Source of the DNA: Purpureocillium takamizusanense
Lineage: Eukaryota > Ascomycota > Sordariomycetes > Hypocreales > Ophiocordycipitaceae
Reading direction: 5' to 3'
NCBI RefSeq assembly: GCF_022605165.1
Contig: NC_063073.1
Span: 496,001 to 560,000, forward strand
Length of the DNA: 64,000 bases
The stretch's first letter is position 1; each line of letters starts with the position of its first letter. The translations under genes and the position numbers were made by a program. Below the pieces are notes generated by a model, which ran no database searches, had not been told where the DNA came from, and saw nothing but the letters and a program-made list of their open reading frames with translations. Below, one piece after another: positions 10,732 through 19,261 of this stretch.

Positions 10732-12852
10732 ATGGCCTCGACAGAGCAGCTCTTCCTCGCCCTCCTGAGGAGCGAGGCCATCCAGTCGGCGATCGCCCGC
10801 GCCCTCTCCACGCCGGACCTCTGCGCCCTGCGCGCCTCCTCGTCGGCCTGCTGCAACCTCGTCACCCGGCGTCTCTTCGCCCGGCTCCACGTCACCTTTT
10901 CGGCCTCGTCCTTCACCCGGCCGTGCCGCCTCGAGGCCCTCTCCCGCGTCGGCCGCCACGTCGAGCACCTCACCTTCTACATGCCGCACTCGGACGCCAC
11001 CTTCCTGCCGCCCCTGGTGCACCCGGCCACGGGCCGCGAGATGTGCTTCCTCTACTCGCCGCACACGAGCATGGGCTCGGCCCTCGCCCGCCCCAAGTAC
11101 GCCAACACGGAGCTGGCCGAGATCCTCACCCAGCAGTACCCGCCGCTCTTCCACGCCGCCACAAACGTCCCCAGCTTCATCAACGCCCTCGCCATGCTGC
11201 CCAACCTGCGCCACCTCACCATCCGCTGCCCCGGCCAAGACCCCGCCGAGCGCTACCGCCGCGACGTCGTCGACTACGCCCTCATCAGCCTGCGCATCGC
11301 CGTCGAGCGCTGCCCCCTCCACAAGCTCGCCAAGCTCTCCCTCTCCTCCGTCCACCCCGCCGCCTTCAACTACCTGCGTCACGTCTCCGGCATAGGCTGC
11401 GTCCCCTCGGCCGCCCGCCGCTGGCGCCAGATCAGGAAGCTGCACCTGTCGGTCGAGGCGTGGGACTTTTACGGCCCCTCCCCGGGCCTGGACCACCTCA
11501 AGATCATCGACGACTACGTCCGCTTCTTCGCCCCCTGGCTGGAAAAGTTTGCCTTCTCCTGGGTCGGCGCCGCCGGGCCCTGCCCCATCGCTCTGTCCGG
11601 CGACCCCCTCTTCGCGCCACCGCGCGCCTCCAAGAAGCTCTTCCACGAGGTCACGTCGCCCATGTCGCCGCTGCCCACGCGGCCCTCGCGCGCCCCCATC
11701 CACTTCCCCGTCCTCCGCTATCTGCAGGTTCGCAACGCTCGCGTCAACGCTCCGCAGCTCAGCGGCCTCATCAACGCCCACACCGCCACAGTCCGCGAGT
11801 TTGACTTTGAGAACGTGGTCCTCGACCGCAAGGACAGCTGGGACGACGCCCTCGCCCCCGTCATGGGCGACGACTCGTGGGCCAGGACCAGCAGCTCTCA
11901 ACCGCCCCGGCCCCCGCCGCTGGGTGGCGGCGGTCTCTCTGCCGAGACCAGCGTCATATCCGACGATGGCGATGACGAGCTCCTCCCCAGCCCGAGCGCG
12001 GCGGTGGCGGCCGCGAGCAGGGAGCTGTTGGATATCGAGCTCGGTTGCTTCGTTGGGTTCCCGGGACAGGAGGAGGAGCGGGTGGCCGCGGAGCCTCTAG
12101 TCCTCTCCGAGCAGCTGTCAGTGGCGCAAGACGACGACACAATGAGCTTCACCACCACCATCAAGAAGAAGCGGTCCCGACGCCGTCGGAGAAAGCACCA
12201 TCACTCGCACAAGGAGGCCGATGGACCAGCAGCCCCTGAGCGGCGGCCTTCCACATCCTCATCCGCATCCTCATCCTCACCGTCATCCTCGCCGTCATCA
12301 ACGCCGTCCCGCCGCCGGAGGCCCTCCCTCCCCAAGCTCAAGTCCTCATTGGAGTCGATCCAGCAAAGCCTCCGCCGCCCCTTCACCCCGTCCCCTCCGC
12401 CGTCCCCCAAGGAATCGACCATCTCGGCGCCCATCCTCGCCGCCGACCCGCGGCCCGTGCTCCTCCAGCCGCGCGTCTACGACCCCAGCTCGCCCGCCGC
12501 CGCCGCCGCTCTCGTCGATGACGGCATCTCGAGCGTGCAGCGCGACATGGAGAAGGAGGAGGCGCACCGGCTGCTCGCCGAGGACGCCTCCGCGCGGGCC
12601 AGCGCCCTCCAGCGCGCCAAGGAGGCCGTCCTGGCCAAGCTCAGCCGCGAGTTCTGCGCGTCCGCCTCCAAGCAGCAAAGGAGCCACCACCACCGGCGGG
12701 CCGGCGGCGGCGGGGGGCCGGCAGACGCCGTCGCGGCTTGCCGGCTCCTCGCGGGCAGGGAGCTCGGCTGGTGCGGCAGCGAGGTGCTCGAGGACCGGAG
12801 CGCGTGCGAGAGCCGGAGCGCGCTGGTGCCGCTCATGTTTAGCAGGACTTGA
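10732..12852 (+). CDS. F-box protein with disordered Ser/Pro-rich C-terminal half
   Basis: Single exon, 706 residues. Residues about 3-60 (STEQLFLALL...RALSTPDLCALRASSSACC...) have the F-box pattern seen at the start of many fungal F-box proteins. A leucine-rich, F-box-associated region follows to about 340 (LRHLTIRCPG, LAKLSLSSVHP, WLEKFAFSWVG). The C-terminal half is Ser/Pro/Arg-rich and probably disordered (KKKRSRRRRRKHHHSHKE looks like a nuclear signal), with a helical stretch near 615-645 (EEAHRLLAEDASARASALQR). F-box proteins are SCF ubiquitin-ligase substrate receptors; the substrate is unknown. Codon third positions are almost all C or G. Transcribed convergently with the DsbA-like gene. 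Confidence 0.82.
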   Translation: MASTEQLFLALLRSEAIQSAIARALSTPDLCALRASSSACCNLVTRRLFARLHVTFSASSFTRPCRLEALSRVGRHVEHLTFYMPHSDATFLPPLVHPATGREMCFLYSPHTSMGSALARPKYANTELAEILTQQYPPLFHAATNVPSFINALAMLPNLRHLTIRCPGQDPAERYRRDVVDYALISLRIAVERCPLHKLAKLSLSSVHPAAFNYLRHVSGIGCVPSAARRWRQIRKLHLSVEAWDFYGPSPGLDHLKIIDDYVRFFAPWLEKFAFSWVGAAGPCPIALSGDPLFAPPRASKKLFHEVTSPMSPLPTRPSRAPIHFPVLRYLQVRNARVNAPQLSGLINAHTATVREFDFENVVLDRKDSWDDALAPVMGDDSWARTSSSQPPRPPPLGGGGLSAETSVISDDGDDELLPSPSAAVAAASRELLDIELGCFVGFPGQEEERVAAEPLVLSEQLSVAQDDDTMSFTTTIKKKRSRRRRRKHHHSHKEADGPAAPERRPSTSSSASSSSPSSSPSSTPSRRRRPSLPKLKSSLESIQQSLRRPFTPSPPPSPKESTISAPILAADPRPVLLQPRVYDPSSPAAAAALVDDGISSVQRDMEKEEAHRLLAEDASARASALQRAKEAVLAKLSREFCASASKQQRSHHHRRAGGGGGPADAVAACRLLAGRELGWCGSEVLEDRSACESRSALVPLMFSRT

Positions 12853-13262
12853 CTGACGAGTGTGAGGTGGCCCCATGTCTGTCAGTCTGGCAGGACGGAC
12901 TTGTCTCGACGAGCAATGTGTGTGTGTCTATGGGGGGGTCGGCGATGCGACGTTTGGTCACTTTACTACGCTTGTAATGATTTATGTATGACACGATGGC
13001 GACGACGACGACGACGACGACGATGCACATCACGTCCCTGTTTTCTTGTTCCTTGTCTCTTCGGCTTGCTTCCCTTCATGTATCTCATTCCTATGTACCT
13101 CTCGTCACCCGCTTCCATAGCCGCAAAAACCAACGCAGTGCGTCCCGCCTCCCGCATGCCTCACCGTGCCCGTCCGTACGTAGCTCGCCACCATCGACAT
13201 GCATGCCCCGATGCCTCGTCATACATACATACATGCTCCAAGTCACCGACCGACCGACCGAC
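12853..13262. other. Convergent 3' intergenic region
   Basis: About 410 bp between the 3' ends of the F-box gene and the DsbA-like gene. It contains a short (ACG)n run at 13001-13022 and CATA/CCGA repeats near 13220-13262. No gene is visible. Confidence 0.6.
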
Positions 13263-14293
13263 TCACTTGCTCTCCTTGATAATCGTCTGCAGCGCCTTGA
13301 CGTACTCGGCCACCTCCTTGGCCCCCGTGAGAGTCAGGTCCCTTCGCCGCCCCTCCAGCACCACCGTCGGCACCCCGTCCACGTCGCACGCCACCTCCCT
13401 CGCCCGCCGCCTCAGCTCGGCGAGCCCCTCGTCCCGGTCGTCGCGCACCAGCCGCGCCGCCTCCCCCTCCGGCAGGCCCGCGTCGCGCACCAGCGCGTCC
13501 CGCAGCGTCTCCTCGCTCGCCGGGTGCGCGCCCTCGGCAAAGTACCGCCTGAACAGCCCGTCGACGAGCCTCGCCGCGGCGTCGGGGCCTCCGTACCCTC
13601 CTCCCCTACCACTTACACCACCACTTACACCATTACCGTTACCACTGGTGTCGTCGTCATCGTCAGAGTCGGAGGAGCTGCTGCTGCTGCCCTGCACGAG
13701 CTGAATCAGGCGGTGCGCATGCAGCGTGTTCCCCGTCGGGCCGTCGAAGCGCAGCGGCGGCAGGCCGAGCCGCTCGGCGAGCGCCCGCATGTGCGCCTGG
13801 TGCGCGCGCTGTATGTCCGCGTTGCCCATGTGCTCCTCGCGCAGCAGCCACGCCGCCCGGTCCGGCTCCGTGTCCGCAAACGACGCGTCCAGCAGGAAGG
13901 GCTGGAAGCGCAGCGTAAACGTCACGCCGGCGGCCGACGTGGCCGGGTCGGCGCGGACCTGCGCCAGGGCTTGGTCGAGTCTTGCGGCGGCGCGCGGGCG
14001 TGTTAGTCAGGGAGGGGAAGGGGGGTGGAAGGCCGGGAGGGAGGAAAGGAGCAAGATGGATGGGCCTACCTCGTCTTGGCTATATACGTCCTAAGGGCGA
14101 AGAAAGACGGGAGTGGAAGTCTCGAGTAAGCGAGCGGTTTGTGAAAAAAAAGTCGAATGGTGGAATCATCACCACCAGAGACGCGTGTGGTGGTGGTGGT
14201 GGTGGAGGAGGAGGAGGAGGAGGAGGGCTCAAAAGCATCAACTTACCATGGACAGATGGTGTCCATGACGAGCGAGACCTGCGACTGGTACAT
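13263..14293 (-). CDS. DsbA/FrnE-like thioredoxin-fold protein with a CPWT motif
   Basis: Three exons on the minus strand: 14293-14247 (47 nt), 14090-14070 (a 21-nt micro-exon) and 13980-13263, with introns of 156 and 89 bp; 261 residues, frame closes. The N-terminus reads MYQSQVSLVMDTICPW and then TYIAKTRLDQAL, the start of the DsbA-like oxidoreductase/2-hydroxychromene-2-carboxylate isomerase superfamily (FrnE branch). Further family features are the helical insert with GNADIQRAHQAHMRALAE and the C-terminal cis-Pro segment DGVPTVVLEGR. The usual CXXC is CPWT here: the second cysteine is threonine, so ordinary disulfide exchange is doubtful. A run of Ser and Asp after LIQLVQG is unusual low-complexity sequence. 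Likely cytosolic (no signal peptide); substrate unknown. Confidence 0.85.
14184..14226. repeat. GTG/GGA trinucleotide run inside intron 1 of the DsbA-like gene
   Basis: Compound (GTG)n(GAG)n microsatellite lying within the 14091-14246 intron. It makes the intron polypyrimidine-rich on the coding (minus) strand. Confidence 0.75.
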
Positions 14294-14813
14294 GATGCTG
14301 CCGATTGTAAAGCAGCTGCTGCTGTCGCTCGCGTCAAAGTCGATGATTTTCTCACGCGGTCGAAAGGGCAGGGCGAGGGCCATACGTAGGTCCACCATGT
14401 ATGTTTCGCTTCGTAGTAGTAGTAGGCACAGTAATAACAAACGTACTTTGTAAAGCGTAGCCTATTTCGTAAGTGGTGGTGAATGGTGATTGCAAATCAA
14501 AGATTCAGACGTCACACAGGCATGCCGGGTCGATGCGGGGGATGGACGGACCCCGCGTGCCCGCCCGGGCTGCATGGTGGGAACCCGTACCTATACTGTA
14601 CAGTATCCTGCAGTATAGGCGCTCAGGCCAGAGACACGGCTCCCCTCGGCTGTTGCCGCGCCCGTGCATGTCCCCATCGCGGTACACGGCATCGTCGACT
14701 TGTCCTCCTCGCTCGCCCTTGGCAACGAGGGGCAAGCACAGAATGCCGGACAGTTATAAATCTTGCGTGGATGTATATATATACGCCGGGTATCTCGCCA
14801 TACATGCGTGCTT
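14294..14813. other. Intergenic: DsbA-like gene promoter and nop13 3' flank
   Basis: About 520 bp between two genes on the same strand. It contains the inverted repeat at 14590-14619 and an AT-alternating TATATATA tract at 14772-14781. No gene is visible. Confidence 0.6.
14590..14619. repeat. Inverted repeat around a perfect 14-bp palindrome
   Basis: Arms CCTATACTG and CAGTATAGG flank a core. The left arm also overlaps a perfect palindrome, ATACTGTACAGTAT, at 14593-14606. It lies between the start of the DsbA-like gene and the 3' end of nop13, so it could be a nop13 3'-end structure or a protein-binding site. Confidence 0.7.
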
Positions 14814-16001
14814 CTAGTCAAATGTCATCTTGGTGCCCGTGTGCGGCACCACCTTGCCCATCAACCGCGCCTCCTGCAGCTCCTGCGCCGTCTGCTCGGC
14901 CGGCTCGCCCCCATCGCCTCTGCGTCGCTCGCCCTGCTGTTCCCTCCTCTCGGGCCTGTCTCGAGGACCCCTTGCGCCGCCGCCGCCGCCGCCGCCCTTG
15001 GTGAAGCGCTTCTTGTACCTCGTCTGGTCGTCCTCGGCCAGCTCCAGCTTGAGTTGCCGTCCCAGCAGCCGGTTGACCCACCACTTGCGCGTTTTGAACT
15101 GCTTCTGCTTCTCCCCGTCTCCGTCGTCGTCCTCTTCGCCATCCTCCTTGAAGTCGTCCTCGGTCTCAATCTCCTCCTTGATCTTGACGAAGCCCTTGAC
15201 CGCCCAGGCAGCCGCCTCTGGCTCCTTGAACTTGACCCACCCGAAGCCCTTGCACTTGCCCGAGTCCTCAAACGTCGCGAGCTTGAGCCATTCGATCTCG
15301 CCGCATTTTTCAAAGTTCTTGCGTAAGTCGTCCTCGGTGGTGCCGAAGCTCATGTTCCCCACAAAGACCTTGCGGCTCGCGTTGGCCTCGCTCCGGGACT
15401 GCTCCTTCGTCTGTGCGTTGCCTCCGGTCTCGTCGGCTCCGTCCGCCGCTTCCTTTTCCTTGGCCGGACGGCCCTCAAAAGACGTAGCGTCCTTGATGAG
15501 CAGCTTACGCCCGCCCATGTCGTTCTCGGAGAGCGCCACAGCGGCGACCTTGGGGCCGAGCTCCGCAAAGTCGACGTAGGCGAAGCCCTTGTTGGCCGGC
15601 TTCTGGCTCTTGTCGCGCCCGGGCTCCTTGGTGGTGGGCAGCTTTATCCTTGTGATGGACTCGCTGGTGATGACGCCGCCCGAGTTGTCGACGAGCCACT
15701 TGCGGAGGAGCTCTGGGGTCGCCGAGAAGGGCAGGTTGCCGATCCAGACGGCGTGCTCTGACCGGACCTTGTCCTTCTTATCCTTCTTGTCGTCGCCATC
15801 GCCGCCGTCCTTTTCGTCGTCGCTGCTCGGCTTCGCGGGTAGGGCCTTGCCCTTCTTCAGCGCTCGGCGCGCTCGCTTTGAGGGCGGCTCCGGCGCCGCG
15901 AGGTCGACCTCGATCTCGTCGACGGCCGACTTGCGCTTTGCGGACGTCTTGTTGTCCGGGCTGGCGGCGTCTGCCGGCGGGGTGCCTTCTTTGGCGGCCA
16001 T
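14814..16001 (-). CDS. nop13: Nop13-like nucleolar protein with two RRM domains
   Basis: Single exon, 395 residues. A basic and acidic N-terminus (nuclear-signal-like SKRARRALKKGK, 41-52) precedes RRM1 (about 83-172; RNP2 VWIGNL at 85-90, RNP1 KGFAYVDF at 138-145) and RRM2 (about 210-320; RNP2 VFVGNM at 212-217, RNP1 KGFGWVKF at 251-258). RRM2 is interrupted by an acidic insert (272-300). The WWVNRLLGRQLKLELAEDDQ segment and the Gly/Arg-rich tail match the fungal Nop13 family, found with 90S pre-ribosomes in the nucleolus. The role in ribosome biogenesis is inferred from the family. Divergent from sts1. Confidence 0.88.
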   Translation of the reverse strand: MAAKEGTPPADAASPDNKTSAKRKSAVDEIEVDLAAPEPPSKRARRALKKGKALPAKPSSDDEKDGGDGDDKKDKKDKVRSEHAVWIGNLPFSATPELLRKWLVDNSGGVITSESITRIKLPTTKEPGRDKSQKPANKGFAYVDFAELGPKVAAVALSENDMGGRKLLIKDATSFEGRPAKEKEAADGADETGGNAQTKEQSRSEANASRKVFVGNMSFGTTEDDLRKNFEKCGEIEWLKLATFEDSGKCKGFGWVKFKEPEAAAWAVKGFVKIKEEIETEDDFKEDGEEDDDGDGEKQKQFKTRKWWVNRLLGRQLKLELAEDDQTRYKKRFTKGGGGGGGARGPRDRPERREQQGERRRGDGGEPAEQTAQELQEARLMGKVVPHTGTKMTFD

Positions 16002-17435
16002 TGGAACGCAATGGCTTGTGCTGAGCAGGGTGATATGAGAGGCTCGCGACTGAACTCTGACGTCGCAAAGTGCGATGAAGGGTCCAGTGGCTCCGCCAGA
16101 TTTTTTTTTTGGTGAGTGGTGCTATTCGTACGTTGCAGTAGCAGAGATGCCATTTTTTCTGCTAGTCGTGCCTTACCAATAGGGATTCCCATCTAGTTAT
16201 CGGGGTTCCGCTGCCTATAGCATTGCTGGGTGGTGGAATAGCGGGCGCCGGCCTCCACCAGGCGGACTCCACTGGCACCGGGCGGGCGGCTCGCCGGCGG
16301 ATTAAGTTCCATGCTATCGAAATTCCCGTCTGTCGCTCGTCGACTCGACCGCCAGCTGTGGCGGGCCGAAGCTCAGCCCGGATGGTCTGCACGGCACTGG
16401 CAGGAGGGTAGCATGGGGCGCAGTGACCTAGCGTCAGTCGTAGACATTTTACTTGACCAATCTTGTTGTGCCGTGGAAGTAAGTTGGACGGTGCTGGGCC
16501 AAATACATACATCGGCGCGAGCTGCCACAACTGATGGCAGTTTTTTTTAGTGGAGGCCCCAGCTCTCCCGAGGTCACCTACACCGCCTACCAACCCCGCT
16601 GTACCTTGACCTTGGTAGATCCTTAGTAGGGACCTTGGGCAGGTCGCCTGCTAATAAGTGGAGGAAGGTCGCTTCAGGCGCCCGGGCCGGTCCCACGCTA
16701 AGGCTCTGGATGGGACGGAGATGGAGGGCGGGCGCCCGTCACGTGGAGGCGCCCGAGCGAATCCTGAGGCAAGCCCAGCTGAGCGGACGCACTCACACGG
16801 GCCTTGCTGGGCAGGCCTGGCTGGACAAGATCGATGCCTAGGTAATCGCCCTGCGTCCTCCGCCGCCGCCGCCTCCTCCTCCTCCTCCTCCTTCATCTCT
16901 TTTCCCCTCCCATTTCACTCTCCCTCGGCCACCCTCTACCTAACGCAACGCAACGCAGCATAGCGCTACGGCCGCATCGCATCGCATCACATCGCATCCC
17001 AACGCAACGCAGCACTGCGCAGCGACGCAACATTGCTTGCGCGGACCAGCTCCACCACTCGGCCGCGGCCAAGACCGGCTCTCCACCCCCCCATCCAGAC
17101 GCTTTTTCCCCCCCCGACCCTTGTTTGGCCCCGGGCGGGCGCCCGACCCGGCCATCGTTTACGCCTGTTGCTCTCGCCTGGCTTCTGACCGCCTCCGCCT
17201 CTGTTTTCCCTCCTCCATCTCCCTTTGCCTCACAACAACACTCACCCCTCCACACCGGGCCGCTGCAGCCGTTGCCCTGCGGCCGCGACATCCTAGCGAT
17301 ACGGATCTTACCGTCGCGGCCGATTTGTTTTTTCATCCAGACCTCCTCTCCCGTCGCTGCCCGCCTCATCTGCCGCATCCCGATTTCGAGTCCCGTGCCG
17401 AACTCTCAGCCTCGCACGTCGGCCATCTCTCCACG
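16002..17435. other. Divergent promoter region between nop13 and sts1
   Basis: About 1.4 kb. A long frame runs through it into sts1, but without family similarity upstream of the sts1 ATG at 17436. A CGCAACGCAA/CGCATCGCAT array (16940-17035) and CT-rich tracts lie where the sts1 5' UTR is expected. Confidence 0.55.
16940..17035. repeat. Pentanucleotide CGCAA/CGCAT minisatellite-like array
   Basis: Imperfect repeats of CGCAA and CGCAT with interruptions, upstream of sts1. On the complement they read TTGCG and ATGCG. Confidence 0.7.
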
Positions 17436-18413
17436 ATGAATCTGCTCTTATCGCCACAGCCGCCCGTCTTTCCTCACCAGTACGAAAACCATCGTCTTTC
17501 TCCTCAACGATCCGGTAAGTCGTGCCGTCGCCGACATATCTCTTGCGGCTACCCTGGATCGTGGCAACATGCAACTAACCTGTGTCACGCAGTCTCCCCT
17601 TTGCCCGGCATGGCCAACCGCAAACGAAAAGCCGACGAAGATGGTGACGAGACTATGTCACCCATGTCGTCTCCCGCCGTCGCCTCCAGGACACTTGCCC
17701 GCCCCTCCAAAAAGGCCCGAGCAAACGAACTCATCGGCCGTCCCTTACCGCTGCCTCGTCTTCTTGAGACCCTCGACACCGAACAGCTGCGCACAGTCCT
17801 GGAACGTATCTGCGAACGCCATCCAAATATCGGTCAGGAGGTCGTCTCCGAAGCTCCTCGGGTTACTGCCGGAGCGGCGCTGAGTGTTCTCCGCGAGTAC
17901 CAGGACAAGCTCAAGGCCGCCATACCGTACGGTGAATCCAGCCCCGAGTACACGTACTACCGCATCCGAGACGCCCTGGTCGCCCTCCTCGAGGCACTGT
18001 CAGCATTCACACCGCAGTTTCTGCCACCAGCCGAGATGCAGGTAGCTAAGTCGCTCCTGTTTCTGGACGGTGCCACCAAGCTTGTTCACGACTTGCCGAA
18101 TTGGGAAGCGCAAGCGTATCGTCATCACAAGGAGAACGCATACGAAGAACTCTCAAGGGCATGGGCTCTCGTCGTCAACGAGGCCGGAAAGAGAGGCGGC
18201 GGCATCACGCTGAGTTCCGGTGGCTGGGACCAACGACTCGCTCGACACAACGAAGAGTCAGGCGGACGGTTGGCGACGGCCGTTTCAGCAATGGGCGACA
18301 ACGTCGGATGGATGGCCACAAACCAGCCTGCCAATTCTGGGGAGCAAAACTCGATCCTGAATCAGTTGATGTCGGGCACCTATGGTTCCCCCGTCCGCGT
18401 CGGACCGTGGTAG
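17436..18413 (+). CDS. sts1: Sts1/Cut8-family tether of the nuclear proteasome
   Basis: Two exons: 17436-17514 and 17593-18413, separated by a 78-bp intron (donor GTAAGT, acceptor CACGCAG); 299 residues, frame closes. Exon 1 encodes MNLLLSPQPPVFPHQYENHR, the conserved N-terminus of filamentous-fungal Sts1/Cut8, so the start is firm although a longer unspliced frame overlaps. Exon 2 supplies MANRKRKADEDGDE (nuclear signal), then the helical Cut8 domain (LPRLLETLDTEQLRTVLERI..., YRIRDALVALLEALSAFTP, FLDGATKLVHDLPNW). Cut8 anchors the 26S proteasome at the nuclear envelope; it is itself short-lived and ubiquitinated on N-terminal lysines in fission yeast. Function is inferred from the family. 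Confidence 0.92.
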   Translation: MNLLLSPQPPVFPHQYENHRLSPQRSGKSCRRRHISCGYPGSWQHATNLCHAVSPLPGMANRKRKADEDGDETMSPMSSPAVASRTLARPSKKARANELIGRPLPLPRLLETLDTEQLRTVLERICERHPNIGQEVVSEAPRVTAGAALSVLREYQDKLKAAIPYGESSPEYTYYRIRDALVALLEALSAFTPQFLPPAEMQVAKSLLFLDGATKLVHDLPNWEAQAYRHHKENAYEELSRAWALVVNEAGKRGGGITLSSGGWDQRLARHNEESGGRLATAVSAMGDNVGWMATNQPANSGEQNSILNQLMSGTYGSPVRVGPW

Positions 18414-19261
18414 AGCCCTCGGGGCCGATAAGAACGGCGACTCCCTGCATTCCTGTCTCGACCGCTATACCACTAAACATGTGACGACACTTGACGACTT
18501 TTCTTTCTCTTGCATTCTACGACGGCATAGACACGGGCGCTCTTGTTTGCACTGCAGGACGGGGTGGCGTTTACTCGCGTTTTTTTCATTTCCTCTGCCA
18601 GCCACACATTTGTGACGGGAATTTTGTGAGGGAATTCATCGGGACAGCTTGTCGCTGTGGGCCTCTGCCGGTCCCTTCTGTATGTATATAGCGTGCTGCA
18701 TGTGAAGCACGCAGCAAACACGGAATCGTGCCAGCGAATCCAGTTCTCTTTTGTAACAAGATTTGACGGTGCCTCGCGCACGGGTGCGAGTGTGGCTTTG
18801 CGCAGGCATTCGGCCCTATTATCCTCCTCGGCCCGCTGCGGGCACAACCAACCTCTTCATTGCGTCTGTTCGCTGTTGTCGTGCATGTATCATCGCTCAC
18901 CAGTGACATTGGTGGTGTTGCCATTGTCGGGAGCTGTGGCGGGGTAGTACTGCACGTAAGGTAGTCAGTAGTCACAGTAGCTCTCGTGCATGGCGCTCGT
19001 GCAAAGGGTGTGGCTCCAGAACCCAGACTGAGACAGGTCGTATCACGTGCTCACCCGTTTACTCTAGACGTGTCGACGCGACTGACCACCGACCGTGAAC
19101 GCGACTGGGTCTCGACGTAATCACCCCATTGCCATTCGCCATCCAGCAACAGCGTGGCGACACGCCGACAAAACATCAATCATTGTGCTCCATTGAAGCT
19201 ATCCCAACGCTCCAAAGCCTGCCTGCATAGATGACTGGCGCCGCCTAAACAACCGCCCACC
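18414..19261. other. Intergenic: sts1 3' flank and rad52 promoter
   Basis: About 850 bp. Only short chance frames on both strands. I see no repeat or RNA gene. Confidence 0.6.

Noticed and set aside
10666..11901. 411-codon minus-strand frame opposite the F-box gene
   Set aside because: It results from GC-ending codons of the real gene and consists of Gly/Val/Glu/Ala-rich sequence without a family.
17037..17435. Upstream extension of the sts1 reading frame
   Set aside because: The conserved N-terminus MNLLLSPQPPVFPHQYEN starts at 17436, and the extension crosses a repeat array.
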